From Allochromatium vinosum DSM 180 (GTDB taxonomy: Bacteria; Pseudomonadota; Gammaproteobacteria; Chromatiales; Chromatiaceae): DNA of 64,000 bases. Of this stretch, positions 8,453 to 17,828 are shown piece by piece; the stretch's first letter is position 1, and every line of letters begins with the position of its first letter. Below the pieces are notes generated by a model, which saw only the letters and a program-made list of their open reading frames with translations, made no database searches and was not told where the DNA came from. The DNA is taken from contig NC_013851.1 of the NCBI RefSeq assembly GCF_000025485.1, positions 2,833,501-2,897,500 of the forward strand, given 5' to 3'. The position numbers were made by a program, and so were the translations under genes.

Positions 8453-9556
8453 ATGCCTGTTTTTTCGATACCGATACTGATTTCGACGCTGGTCTGGCTG
8501 GCCGCGCCGAACGCCTGGGCTTCAGGGCCGGGCGAGAAACCGACGGCCGTACCCGTGGTGGCGGCCGAGGCGCATGTCCAGCCGCTCAGTGAACGGGTCG
8601 AAGCCTTGGGCACGCTCCAGGCCGACGAATCGGTCGCCATCACCTCCCAGGTCACCGAGACCATCTCGGTGGTGCACTTCGATGACGGTCAGCGCGTGCG
8701 CGCAGGCGATCCACTGGTCGAGATGACCAGCGCCGAGGAGCATGCCCTGCTGGAAGAGGCTCGTGTGCGGACGCGTGAGGCCGAACGTCAGTACGAGCGA
8801 GTCAAATCGTTGGTAGCCCAGCGCTCGGCCTCCGAATCCCTGCTCGACGAGCGCAAGCGCGATCTCGATACGGCACGCGCCCTGCTCACTGCCATCGAGT
8901 CGCGCGTGGCCGACCGTTTCATCAAGGCGCCCTTCGACGGCGTGCTGGGCCTGCGCAACATCAGTCCCGGTGCTCTGGTCGAACCCGGCGCCCTGATCAC
9001 GACCCTCGACGACGACCGGCTGATGAAGCTCGATTTCAGCGTGCCCAGCATCCATCTCGCCTCGCTTCAGCCCGGACTGGGCATCGAGGCCACGAGTTCG
9101 GCTTTCGGCGCCCGCGTCTTCAAGGGCGTGGTGCGCGGGGTCGACAGCCGGATCGATCCGGTCACGCGCTCGGTGCGGGTGCGCGCCATCCTGCCCAACC
9201 CCGACTTCACGCTCAAACCCGGACTGCTGATGCGCGTGGTGCTGCTGCTCGACCCGCGCGAGGCGCTCACCGTTCCCGAGGCGGCGATCCTGCATCGTGG
9301 ACAGGAACACTTCGTCCTGCGGCTGTCCGAGGACGAGGCCGGAATCACCGCCGAACGGATCCGGATCCGGATCGGCACGCGCATTCCCGGCTGGGTCGAG
9401 GTGCGCGACGGACTGGCGCCGGGCGAGCGTGTCGTCACCGAGGGGCAGGAGAAGGTCAGGCCCGGCCAGCCGCTGCGACTCATTGCCGGCCCTGGCTCCA
9501 GCCCCGACGAGGCAGCCAAACCCCAGACGGACACCACACCGGGCCGGATGCCGTGA
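8453..9556 (+). CDS. RND efflux periplasmic adaptor (membrane fusion protein, HlyD/AcrA type)
   Basis: A 367-residue adaptor that links an inner membrane RND pump to an outer membrane channel. An N-terminal signal sequence (MPVFSIPILISTLVWLAA) is followed by a lipoyl-like barrel half (VEALGTLQADESVAITSQ), a coiled-coil hairpin (about 95-140), the second lipoyl half (FIKAPFDGVLGLRNISPGAL) and beta-barrel/membrane-proximal domains (TRSVRVRAILPNPDFTLKPG). The stop codon overlaps the GTG of the pump gene by 3 bases, so the two are an operon. No outer membrane factor gene is present here; a shared TolC-like channel must be encoded elsewhere. The substrate cannot be told from sequence. Confidence 0.9.
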   Translation: MPVFSIPILISTLVWLAAPNAWASGPGEKPTAVPVVAAEAHVQPLSERVEALGTLQADESVAITSQVTETISVVHFDDGQRVRAGDPLVEMTSAEEHALLEEARVRTREAERQYERVKSLVAQRSASESLLDERKRDLDTARALLTAIESRVADRFIKAPFDGVLGLRNISPGALVEPGALITTLDDDRLMKLDFSVPSIHLASLQPGLGIEATSSAFGARVFKGVVRGVDSRIDPVTRSVRVRAILPNPDFTLKPGLLMRVVLLLDPREALTVPEAAILHRGQEHFVLRLSEDEAGITAERIRIRIGTRIPGWVEVRDGLAPGERVVTEGQEKVRPGQPLRLIAGPGSSPDEAAKPQTDTTPGRMP

Positions 9557-12500
9557 TCCTCTCCGACCTCTCCATCACCCGCCCGATCCTGGCCAGTGTG
9601 CTCTCGCTGCTGCTGGTCGCCTTCGGACTGGTCTCGTTCGACCGGCTGCCGCTGCGCCAGTTTCCGGACATCGATCCGCCGGTGGTCTCGATCGACACCA
9701 CCTATCGCGGTGCGGCGGCCGCCGTGGTCGAGACCCGCATCACCCAGGTCATCGAGGAGCGCATCGCCGGGGTCGAAGGCATCCGCACCGTCGAGTCGAC
9801 CAGCGAGGACGGGCGTTCGCGCATCAGCATCGAGTTCAGCATCGACCGCGACGTCGACAGCGCCGCCAACGACATCCGCGACCGCGTCTCCGGCATCATC
9901 GATCAGCTCCCGAGCGAGGCCGATCCGCCCGAGATCCAGAAAGTCGACAGCAACGACGACGTCATCGTCTGGTTCAATCTCTCCAGCGAGCGGATGACGG
10001 TGCCCGAACTCTCGGATTATGCACGGCGCTATCTGGTCGACCGCTTCTCGGTGCTCGACGGCGTGGCGCGGGTGCGGGTCGGCGGCGAGCAGACCTATGC
10101 GATGCGCGTCTGGCTCGATCGCCATGCCCTGGCCGCGCGCGGACTGACGGTCGCCGATGTCGAGGACGCGCTGCGGGCCGAGAACATCGAACTGCCCGCC
10201 GGCGAGGTCGAATCGATCGACCGCCAGTTCAGCGTGCGCGTCGATCGCGCCTTCAACACCGCCGACGACTTCGCGCGCCTGGTGCTCAAGCGCGGCGCGG
10301 ACGGCTATCTGGTGCGTCTGGGCGACGTGGCGCGGGTCGAGCGCGGCACCGAAGAGGAGCGCACGTTCTTTCGCGGCAACGGCAAACCCATGGTCGGCCT
10401 CGGCATCATCAAGCAGTCGACCGCCAACACCATCGCCGTCGCCCAAGCGGCCAAAGCGGAGGTGGAGCGCGTCAACCAGTCGCTGCCCGATGGCATGATC
10501 CTGAGCCAGAGCTTCGACAGCTCGGTGTTCGTCGAGGAGGCGATCGACGAGGTCTACAAGACGCTCGCCATCGCCATCGGTCTGGTGGTGCTGGTGATCT
10601 TTCTGTTTTTGGGCAACTGGCGCGCGACCCTGGTGCCGGCGATCACGGTGCCTGTGTCGATCGTGTCTACCTTCACCGTGCTGCTCGCGCTCGGGTTCTC
10701 GATCAACATCCTGACCCTGCTCGCGCTGGTGCTGGCCATCGGGCTGGTGGTCGACGATGCCATCGTGGTGCTGGAGAACATCCACCGGCGCATGGAGGAA
10801 TACGGCGAGACGCGGCTGGTCGCCGCCTATCGGGGCACACGCCAGGTCGGCTTCGCGGTGGTTGCGACCACCATCGTGCTGGTCGCGGTCTTCGTCCCGA
10901 TCGCCTTCCTGCGGGGTGATCTGGGACGGCTGTTCGCCGAGTTCGCCCTGACCATGGCCGCCGCCGTGGTCTTCTCCTCCTTCGTCGCGCTCTCGCTGTC
11001 GTCGATGCTGGCCTCCAAGGTGCTGCCGGCGGCGCACCGGCCCGAGGGCGGGCGCGCCGGTCTGAGCGAGGGCATCGACCGCCTCTTCCTGGCCATCCGT
11101 CGACGCTATCGACACCTGCTTGGCTTCCTGCTGCGCCGGCCCTGGATCATCCTGCTGGCGCTGGTCGCTACGCTCGGTGCAGCCGTCTGGCTGTTCGAGC
11201 GCATCCCGCAGGAATACACCCCCAAGGAGGATCGCGGCGCCTTCTTCATCCTGGTCAATGGACCCGAGGGTGCTTCGCACAGTTACATGAAGACCTACAT
11301 GGAGGAGATCGAGCGCCGGCTCATGCCCTATGCCGAGAGCGGCGAGGCGATCCGGCTGCTGGTGCGCAGTCCGCGTGCCTTCTCCAATACGGCTACGTTC
11401 AACACCGGCATGGTCATCGTCGTGCTCGACAGTCATGCCAAGCGCCGCTCGGCCTGGGTCATCATGGACGAGATCCGCGCCAAGCTCGCCGACCTGCCGG
11501 GCGTGCGCGCCTTCCCGGTCATGCGTCAGGGCTTCGGCACGCGCACCAGCAAGCCGGTGCAGTTCGTCCTCGGCGGCGGGAGTTACGAGGAACTGGCGGC
11601 CTGGCGCGATACCCTGATCGCCGAGATCGAGAAAGACAATCCCGGACTCGTCGGACTCGACTGGGACTACAAGGAGACCAAACCTCAACTACGGGTCGAG
11701 ATCGACTACGACCGTGCCGCCGATCTCGGGGTGACGGTCGGCACGCTCGGACGCACGCTGGAGACCATGCTCGGCTCGCGCCGGGTGACGACCTATCTGG
11801 ATCAGGGCGAGGAATATGACGTCATTCTGGAAGGCGAGCGTCACGAGCAGAGTACTCCGACCAGTCTGGAGAACATCTATATCCGCTCGGCGCGCAGCGA
11901 CGCCCTGATCCCGCTCGCCAGTCTCGCGCGCGTGATCGAAACCGCCGAATCGCCGGAACTCAACCGCTTCAACCGCATCCGCGCCATCACGATCGAAGCC
12001 AGTCTGGCCGAAGGGCTGGCACTCGGCGACGCGCTCGACTATCTGGAAACCAAGGTCCGCGAACATCTGCCCGAGCAGGCCCAGGTCGACTACAAGGGCC
12101 AGAGCCGTGACTTCAGGAACAGCGCCGCCGGCGTGCTGTTCGTCTTCGTGCTGGGGCTGATGGTGGTCTATCTGGTGCTGGCCGCGCAGTTCGAGAGCTG
12201 GATCCATCCGCTGGTCATCATGCTCACGGTGCCGCTGGCCATGGCCGGGGCGCTGTTCGGGCTATGGATCACCGGTCAGAGTCTCAATATCTTCAGCCAG
12301 ATCGGGCTGGTGATGCTGGTGGGGCTGGCGGCCAAGAACGGCATCCTCATCGTCGAGTTCGCCAATCAACTGCGCGATCAGGGGCTGGAGTTCCGCGCGG
12401 CCCTGGTCGAGGCGAGCGAGACCCGGCTCAGACCCATCCTCATGACCGGCGTCACCACGGCGGCCGGGGCCATTCCGCTGCTGCTCTCCAGCGGCGCCGG

Positions 12501-12669
12501 CTCCGAGACGCGCGCCGTCATCGGTATCGTCATTCTCGCCGGTGTGCTGGCGGCGACGGTCTTCACCCTGTTCGTGGTTCCCGTGGCCTACGACCGGCTG
12601 GCGCGTCACACCGGATCGCCGGGAGCCGTCAAGCAGCGGCTGGAGCGTGAGATGGCTGATCAGCCTTAG
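9553..12669 (+). CDS. RND efflux pump inner membrane subunit (HAE1/AcrB-like)
   Basis: 1038 residues, the usual length for proton-driven hydrophobe/amphiphile efflux pumps. It starts with the N-terminal membrane helix ILSDLSITRPILASVLSLLL. Large periplasmic loops alternate with a bundle of helices in which TM4 carries the paired aspartates needed for proton relay (LVVDDAIVVLENIHRR). Further repeats of the RND signature occur near residues 335-500 and 860-1020. The GTG start overlaps the adaptor stop (GTGA). The stop codon abuts, with no gap, the stop of the convergent serB gene on the other strand. Confidence 0.93.
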   Translation: MILSDLSITRPILASVLSLLLVAFGLVSFDRLPLRQFPDIDPPVVSIDTTYRGAAAAVVETRITQVIEERIAGVEGIRTVESTSEDGRSRISIEFSIDRDVDSAANDIRDRVSGIIDQLPSEADPPEIQKVDSNDDVIVWFNLSSERMTVPELSDYARRYLVDRFSVLDGVARVRVGGEQTYAMRVWLDRHALAARGLTVADVEDALRAENIELPAGEVESIDRQFSVRVDRAFNTADDFARLVLKRGADGYLVRLGDVARVERGTEEERTFFRGNGKPMVGLGIIKQSTANTIAVAQAAKAEVERVNQSLPDGMILSQSFDSSVFVEEAIDEVYKTLAIAIGLVVLVIFLFLGNWRATLVPAITVPVSIVSTFTVLLALGFSINILTLLALVLAIGLVVDDAIVVLENIHRRMEEYGETRLVAAYRGTRQVGFAVVATTIVLVAVFVPIAFLRGDLGRLFAEFALTMAAAVVFSSFVALSLSSMLASKVLPAAHRPEGGRAGLSEGIDRLFLAIRRRYRHLLGFLLRRPWIILLALVATLGAAVWLFERIPQEYTPKEDRGAFFILVNGPEGASHSYMKTYMEEIERRLMPYAESGEAIRLLVRSPRAFSNTATFNTGMVIVVLDSHAKRRSAWVIMDEIRAKLADLPGVRAFPVMRQGFGTRTSKPVQFVLGGGSYEELAAWRDTLIAEIEKDNPGLVGLDWDYKETKPQLRVEIDYDRAADLGVTVGTLGRTLETMLGSRRVTTYLDQGEEYDVILEGERHEQSTPTSLENIYIRSARSDALIPLASLARVIETAESPELNRFNRIRAITIEASLAEGLALGDALDYLETKVREHLPEQAQVDYKGQSRDFRNSAAGVLFVFVLGLMVVYLVLAAQFESWIHPLVIMLTVPLAMAGALFGLWITGQSLNIFSQIGLVMLVGLAAKNGILIVEFANQLRDQGLEFRAALVEASETRLRPILMTGVTTAAGAIPLLLSSGAGSETRAVIGIVILAGVLAATVFTLFVVPVAYDRLARHTGSPGAVKQRLEREMADQP

Positions 12670-13890
12670 CTAGGACAGGGCCTCGACATCCCGATCGCGC
12701 ATCCCGAGCAGATAGAGGATGGCGTCGAGTCCGACCGTAGCGATGGCATGACGCGCCTGCTCGGTGACGATGGGCTTGGCATGGAAGGCGATACCGAGTC
12801 CGGCGATGGCCAGCATCGGCAGATCATTGGCGCCGTCGCCGACCGCGATCACCTGCTCCAGCCGAATGCCCTCGCGCGCGGCGATCTCGCGTAACAGCTC
12901 AGCCTTGCGCGCGCCGTCGACGATCTCACCCGAGACCTCGCCGGTGAGCGTACCGTCCCGGAATTCGAGCCGGTTGGCGTGAACATAGTCGATGCCGAAT
13001 CGCCGTTGCAGATGCTCGGCGAAATAGGTGAAACCGCCCGAGAGGATCGCGACCTTGTAACCGAGCCGCTTGAGCGTGGCGATGAGCCGGTCGGCGCCCT
13101 CGGTGATCGGCAGACGCTCGGCGATTCCGGCCAGCACGGATTCGTCCAGTCCCTTGAGCAGCGCCATGCGCCGCCGGAAGCTCTCCTTGAAGTCCAGCTC
13201 GCCGCGCATCGCCGCCTCGGTGATGGCCGCGACCTCGGCGCCCACGCCGGCCGCCGCCGCCAGTTCGTCGATGACCTCGGTCTGGATCAGGGTCGAATCC
13301 ATGTCGAAGCACACCAGCCGCCGGTTGCGGCGGAAGATGTCGTCCTCCTGGACCGAGATGTCGACGTCCAGCACCCGCCCGAGCGCCAGCAGGGCGCCAT
13401 GCAGCTCGGTCAGGTCGGGCACGGCGCCGCGCACCGAGAGCTCCACCGACGCCAGCGCCGCCGGCAGACGCTCGCGCCGCGAGATGCGCCCGGTCAGGCG
13501 CGTGATGCGGTCGACGTTCAGCCCGCGCTCGGCGACCACGGCCGAGACGCGCGCGATGTGCTCGGCCTCGATCTCGCGCCCGACCAGGGTCAGGATATGG
13601 CGCGGCTGGCCCTGATCACGCACCCAGCCCTCATAGTCATCAGCCGCGATGGGCTTGAAGCGGATATCGAGCCCCAGGGTGTGGGCGCTGAACAGCAGCT
13701 CCTTGAACACCCCGCAATCGGTACCGGAACGCGGCAGCTCGACCAGCAGACCCAGCGCCAGAGCGTTGTGGATGGTCGACTGGCCGATGTCCAGGATCGG
13801 CACCTGATAGCGGGCGAGGATGGCGGTCAGGGCGGCGGTGATGCCGGGGCGATCCTCGCCGGTGACATTGATCAGGACGATTTCGCTCAT
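12670..13890 (-). CDS. serB: Phosphoserine phosphatase
   Basis: Last step of serine biosynthesis: hydrolysis of O-phospho-L-serine. 406 residues, longer than the short HAD-only form because of two N-terminal ACT-like regulatory domains (about 1-180; VLINVTGEDRPGITAALTAI is the first). The HAD catalytic domain has motif I CFDMDSTLIQTEVIDE with nucleophile Asp, motif II LSGGFTYF and motif IV VGDGANDLPML. The ATG lies 7 bases from the convergent-side pmbA stop on the same strand, so it may be read through from the tldD/pmbA unit. Confidence 0.95.
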   Translation of the reverse strand: MSEIVLINVTGEDRPGITAALTAILARYQVPILDIGQSTIHNALALGLLVELPRSGTDCGVFKELLFSAHTLGLDIRFKPIAADDYEGWVRDQGQPRHILTLVGREIEAEHIARVSAVVAERGLNVDRITRLTGRISRRERLPAALASVELSVRGAVPDLTELHGALLALGRVLDVDISVQEDDIFRRNRRLVCFDMDSTLIQTEVIDELAAAAGVGAEVAAITEAAMRGELDFKESFRRRMALLKGLDESVLAGIAERLPITEGADRLIATLKRLGYKVAILSGGFTYFAEHLQRRFGIDYVHANRLEFRDGTLTGEVSGEIVDGARKAELLREIAAREGIRLEQVIAVGDGANDLPMLAIAGLGIAFHAKPIVTEQARHAIATVGLDAILYLLGMRDRDVEALS

Positions 13891-13897
13891 GGCACGC

Positions 13898-15247
13898 TCA
13901 TTCCCCGGCGATCGTCATGCGGTCGATCAGCCAGGAGCCGGTGCGGGTGCTGCCCGGAAAGTCGCAGTCGTTGCCGACCGCCACCAGTCCGGCGAACATC
14001 TGCTTGAGATTGCCGGCGATGGTGATCTCCTCGACCGGATACTGGATCTCGCCGTTCTCGACCCAGAAGCCGGACGCGCCACGCGAGTAGTCGCCCGTGA
14101 CCGGGTTGACGCCGTGGCCCATGAGTTCAGTCACCATCAGCCCGGTGCCCATCTCACGCAGGAGCGCGGCGCGGTCCAGGTCGCCCATCTCGATGGCGAG
14201 ATTGCGCACGCCCCCGGCATTGCCCGTGGTCGGCATCCCGAGCCGGCAGCCCGAATAGGTGTCGAGCACATAGGTCTGGAGCACGCCGTCGCGCACCAGA
14301 TCCTTGGCGCGCGTGGCCACGCCGTCGCCGTCGTAGGGCGCGCTGGAGAGTCCGCGCAACAGATGCGGCTGCTCGTGGATGCGCACGAACTCGGGGAAGA
14401 TGCGCTGGCCGAGATGGTCGAGCAGGAAGCTGGAGCGCCGGTAGAGGCTGGCGCCATTGATGGCCGAGACCAGACTGCGCAGGAGTCCGGTCGCCACCTC
14501 GGCACGGAACAGCACCGGCGCCTCGCGTGTGCCGAGCCGCCGTGCGCCGAGACGCGCCACGGTCCGTTCGGCCGCCCGTTCGCCGACCGAGCGCGCCGAG
14601 TCCAGATCAGCGGCGGCACGCGCCGTGGTCCACCAGTAATCGCGCTGCATCAGTTCACCATCCTGGCCGATGACGGCACAGTTGAGACTGTGGCGCGTGG
14701 TCGGATAGCCGCCGAGGAAGCCGTGACTGTTGCCGGCGACATGGATGCCGAGATGGGTCGAGAGACTCGCGCCCTCGGAGTTGACGATACGCGGATCATG
14801 GGCGCGCGCCGCGTCCTCGCAGGCGATGGCCAGCTCGATCGCCTGCTCGACCTCGATCGCCCAGGGATGACAGAGATCCAGGTCCGGGATCTCGGTGGCC
14901 ATGAGTTCGGGCGGGGCCAGATGGGCGCAGGGGTCGTCCTGGGTGTGCTGGGCGATGGCGCGCGCGGCGCTGACGGCATCGCGCACGGCCGCCGGACTGA
15001 GATCCGAGGTGCTGGCCGAGCCCTTGCGGTGGCCGAAGTAGAGCGTGACGCCCAAGCCGTTGTCGCGGGTATGCTCGACCGTCTCGACCTCGCCGAGCCG
15101 CACCGCGACCTCCAGTCCGGCGCTGCCGCCGACCGAGGCTTCGGCGGCGCTGGCGCCCTGGCGCTTGGCTTCCTTGAGCAGGTCTTCGATGATCTGTTGC
15201 AGCCGGGCCAGACGCTCGGCGGTGTCCTCAGTGGTCAGGATGGGCAT
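13898..15247 (-). CDS. pmbA: Metalloprotease PmbA/TldE
   Basis: 449-residue partner of TldD in the TldD/TldE heterodimer, known to process microcin B17 and degrade CcdA. PmbA is the subunit that lacks the zinc-binding HExxxH motif, and none is seen here. Characteristic segments are GLEVAVRLGEVETVEHTRDN near the N terminus, and GVNPVTGDYSRGASGFW and GSTRTGSWLIDRMTIAG at the C terminus. The frame is open far upstream (to 16015), but the ATG of MPILTTEDTAERLARLQQ gives the family's normal length. tldD lies 83 bases upstream on the same strand. Confidence 0.93.
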   Translation of the reverse strand: MPILTTEDTAERLARLQQIIEDLLKEAKRQGASAAEASVGGSAGLEVAVRLGEVETVEHTRDNGLGVTLYFGHRKGSASTSDLSPAAVRDAVSAARAIAQHTQDDPCAHLAPPELMATEIPDLDLCHPWAIEVEQAIELAIACEDAARAHDPRIVNSEGASLSTHLGIHVAGNSHGFLGGYPTTRHSLNCAVIGQDGELMQRDYWWTTARAAADLDSARSVGERAAERTVARLGARRLGTREAPVLFRAEVATGLLRSLVSAINGASLYRRSSFLLDHLGQRIFPEFVRIHEQPHLLRGLSSAPYDGDGVATRAKDLVRDGVLQTYVLDTYSGCRLGMPTTGNAGGVRNLAIEMGDLDRAALLREMGTGLMVTELMGHGVNPVTGDYSRGASGFWVENGEIQYPVEEITIAGNLKQMFAGLVAVGNDCDFPGSTRTGSWLIDRMTIAGE

Positions 15248-15330
15248 GATGGGAATCTGTGTTTGGGCTGGGTTCGGATCAGGTCGGATCAGGGCGAATG
15301 AGGCGGTTCGGCGACACTCACCGCCGCCTC

Positions 15331-16773
15331 CTACGCGCTGGTGCCGCCGACGGTGAGTCCGTCGATGCGCAGCGTGGGCTGGCCGACGCCGACCGGGACG
15401 CTCTGGCCTTCCTTGCCGCAGGTGCCGACGCCTTCGTCGAGCCTGAGGTCGTTGCCGATCAGGCTGACGCGGGTGAGCACGTCCGGGCCGTTGCCGATGA
15501 GGGTGGCGCCCTTGACCGGACGGGTGATGCGGCCCTTTTCGATCAGATAGGCTTCGCTGGCCGAGAACACGAACTTGCCCGAGGTGATGTCGACCTGACC
15601 GCCGCCGAAGTTGACGGCATAGAGTCCCTTGTCGACCGAGGCGATGATCTCCTCCGGGTCGCGCTCGCCGGCGAGCATGTAGGTGTTGGTCATGCGCGGC
15701 ATCGGCAGATGGGCGTAGGACTCGCGCCGACCGTTGCCGGTGGGCGTGGTGCCTGTGAGCCGGGCGTTGAGCTTGTCCTGCATGTAGCCGCGCAGGATGC
15801 CGTCCTCGATCAGCACGGTGTTCTGGGTCGGGGTGCCTTCGTCGTCGAGATTGAGCGAACCGCGCCGTCCGGGCAGGGTGCCGTCGTCGACCACGGTCAC
15901 GCCCTTCGCGGCAACCCGCTGCCCGAGGCGTCCGGCAAAGGCCGAGCTGCCCTTGCGGTTGAAGTCGCCCTCCAGACCATGACCGATGGCCTCGTGCAGC
16001 AGCACGCCGGGCCAACCCGAACCGAGCACCACGGTCATGGTCCCGGCCGGGGCTTCGACGGCATCGAGATTGACCAGCGCCAGCCGTACCGCTTCGCGCG
16101 CGAAGGCCAGCGCCCGATCCTCGACCAGGAAATAGCCGAGATCCGCCCGCGCCCCGCCGCCGCTCGAACCCTGCTCTCGCCGCCCGTCCTGCTCGGCGAT
16201 GACGCTGACGTTCAGCCGCACCAGCGGGCGCACATCGGCGGCCAGGGTGCCGTCGTCGGCCAGCACCAGTACCGTGTCCTGCACCGCGACCAGACTGGCG
16301 ATGACCTCGCGCACGCGCGGATCGGCGCGCCGGGCCTCGGCATCGACCCGTTGCAAGAGCGCGACCTTGTCGGCGTCGGGCAGGCTGTCGATGGGATTGA
16401 GCGGTTCGTACAAACGTTGGGCGACGGGGCGCTGACCGATCCGCACCCGCCCGTCCTGTCCGCCACGGGCGATGGCGCGCGCCGCCGTGGCCGCCTCGAT
16501 CAGCGCCGGGAGCTGCAATTCGTCGGAATAGGCGAAGCCGGTCTTCTCGCCGCTGACGGCGCGCAGTCCGGCGCCCTGCTCGATGCTGAAGTTGCCGTCC
16601 TTGAGGATGCCGTCCTCCAGCACCCAGGATTGCAGCCGGCTGTACTGGAAATAGATGTCGGCCGCGTCCACCGCCGCACTGGTCAGATGTCCGAGCAGAC
16701 GGTCGAGTGCGGACTCGTCCAGTCCGGCCGGAGCGAGGATGCTGTCACGGGCGATGGCGATGGGATCAATCAT
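15331..16773 (-). CDS. tldD: Metalloprotease TldD
   Basis: 480 residues, the catalytic zinc subunit of the TldD/TldE peptidase. The zinc motif is [12 protein letters not shown] (HExxxH plus a downstream Asp). The C-terminal Cys-containing stretch [20 protein letters not shown] is also typical. It belongs to the conserved gammaproteobacterial order maf-rng-yhdP-nit-tldD, which is intact here, and pmbA follows it directly, so the two partners are likely made together. Confidence 0.94.
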   Translation of the reverse strand: MIDPIAIARDSILAPAGLDESALDRLLGHLTSAAVDAADIYFQYSRLQSWVLEDGILKDGNFSIEQGAGLRAVSGEKTGFAYSDELQLPALIEAATAARAIARGGQDGRVRIGQRPVAQRLYEPLNPIDSLPDADKVALLQRVDAEARRADPRVREVIASLVAVQDTVLVLADDGTLAADVRPLVRLNVSVIAEQDGRREQGSSGGGARADLGYFLVEDRALAFAREAVRLALVNLDAVEAPAGTMTVVLGSGWPGVLLHEAIGHGLEGDFNRKGSSAFAGRLGQRVAAKGVTVVDDGTLPGRRGSLNLDDEGTPTQNTVLIEDGILRGYMQDKLNARLTGTTPTGNGRRESYAHLPMPRMTNTYMLAGERDPEEIIASVDKGLYAVNFGGGQVDITSGKFVFSASEAYLIEKGRITRPVKGATLIGNGPDVLTRVSLIGNDLRLDEGVGTCGKEGQSVPVGVGQPTLRIDGLTVGGTSA

Positions 16774-16851
16774 AGGTTCGATATTCGGCGGACTCTTGAA
16801 TCAGTAGCGAGAAGGTTGGTGATCAGGCCGTTCACGGACAGACTTGCGGCC

Positions 16852-17682
16852 TCAGGCGTTGCATTTCAAACGCCGGTGATGGATGGTCGGGAAGCTGCGC
16901 CGCACCGAATCCAGGAATTCACGATCGATCGAGGCACAGACGAAGCCCGTTCCACGCGGCACCTGAGCCAGGATGGTGCCCCAGGGATCGACGATCAGGC
17001 TGTGTCCATGGGTCTCGCGACCGTTGACATGAAAACCGCCCTGAGCCGCCGCCACCACATAGGCCAGATTCTCGATGGCGCGCGCACGCATCAGCGGCTC
17101 CCAGTGCGCCTTGCCGGTGACGGCGGTGAAGGCCGAGGGCACGGCCAGGATCTCGGCGTCCTCGTCGAGCAGCCGGCGAAAGAGCTCGGGAAAGCGCAGA
17201 TCATAGCAGACGGCCAGTCCGAGTCGTCCGAATGGCGTGTCGATCACGACCGGCTCGGTGCCGGGCTCGATGACCGCCGACTCGTGATAACGCTCGTCGA
17301 GACCCGGCAGGTTGACGTCGAACAGATGGATCTTGTCGTAGCGGGCGACCCGCTCGCCACGGTCGTCGAAGACCAGACAGGCCGCACGCACCCGGTCGGG
17401 CGTCTTGGCTTGCAGCGGGATGGTTCCGCCGACCACCCAGACGCCCAGTTGCCTGGACAGGCGCGACAGGAAGGCTTGCAGCGGCCCGTCGCTATCGGCC
17501 TCGCGGATCTCGAGCTGATCGCGATCCTCCTGGCCCATGAAGGCGAAGTTCTCGGGCAGCACCACCAGTTCGGCGCCCTCCTCCACCGCCTCGCGCGTCA
17601 GACGCTCCACCTCGAACAGGTTGGCGCTGACATTGGGGCCGGTCGCCATCTGGATGGCGGCAATCTTATGTTTTTCTTTCAT
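16852..17682 (-). CDS. Carbon-nitrogen hydrolase (nitrilase superfamily, Nit1/deaminated glutathione amidase type)
   Basis: 276 residues with the full nitrilase triad: Glu in [11 protein letters not shown], Lys in [10 protein letters not shown] and Cys in [12 protein letters not shown]. The last two motifs match the Nit1 branch, whose members remove the damaged metabolite deaminated glutathione. That activity would make sense in a thiol-rich phototroph, but it is inferred from subfamily resemblance only. The start is the ATG of [15 protein letters not shown]; an open frame continues upstream without homology. It lies between yhdP and tldD as in many gammaproteobacteria. Confidence 0.88.
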   Translation of the reverse strand: MKEKHKIAAIQMATGPNVSANLFEVERLTREAVEEGAELVVLPENFAFMGQEDRDQLEIREADSDGPLQAFLSRLSRQLGVWVVGGTIPLQAKTPDRVRAACLVFDDRGERVARYDKIHLFDVNLPGLDERYHESAVIEPGTEPVVIDTPFGRLGLAVCYDLRFPELFRRLLDEDAEILAVPSAFTAVTGKAHWEPLMRARAIENLAYVVAAAQGGFHVNGRETHGHSLIVDPWGTILAQVPRGTGFVCASIDREFLDSVRRSFPTIHHRRLKCNA

Positions 17683-17828
17683 GTGATGACTTCCAATTCC
17701 GCCCAGTCTGTGGCGCGGATGCCGGCCTGCGTCGCGGTCGGAGAGCGATCGCCGCTGTTGCGCGTGGAGGCCGTTCCGCTGATTTGTTGCAAAGATACCA
17801 CCTGACCCGGTTCGCCGAAAACCGAGGC

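Noticed and set aside
9067-11688. 873-codon open frame on the minus strand opposite the RND pump gene
   Set aside because: It is the mirror of a high-GC coding sequence. Its composition is Asp/Arg/His/Gln-rich without any fold, and the plus-strand RND protein is unmistakable.
12660-12680. Frameshift or fusion between the RND pump and serB
   Set aside because: The stop codons of the two convergent genes simply abut; both proteins are full length.
15248-16015. 256-codon N-terminal extension of PmbA
   Set aside because: It is the antisense-frame remainder overlapping tldD in another frame, and the family N terminus begins at 15247.
15259-17805. 848-codon plus-strand frame opposite tldD and nit
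   Set aside because: Both minus-strand genes are clearly recognisable; the plus frame has no motif.
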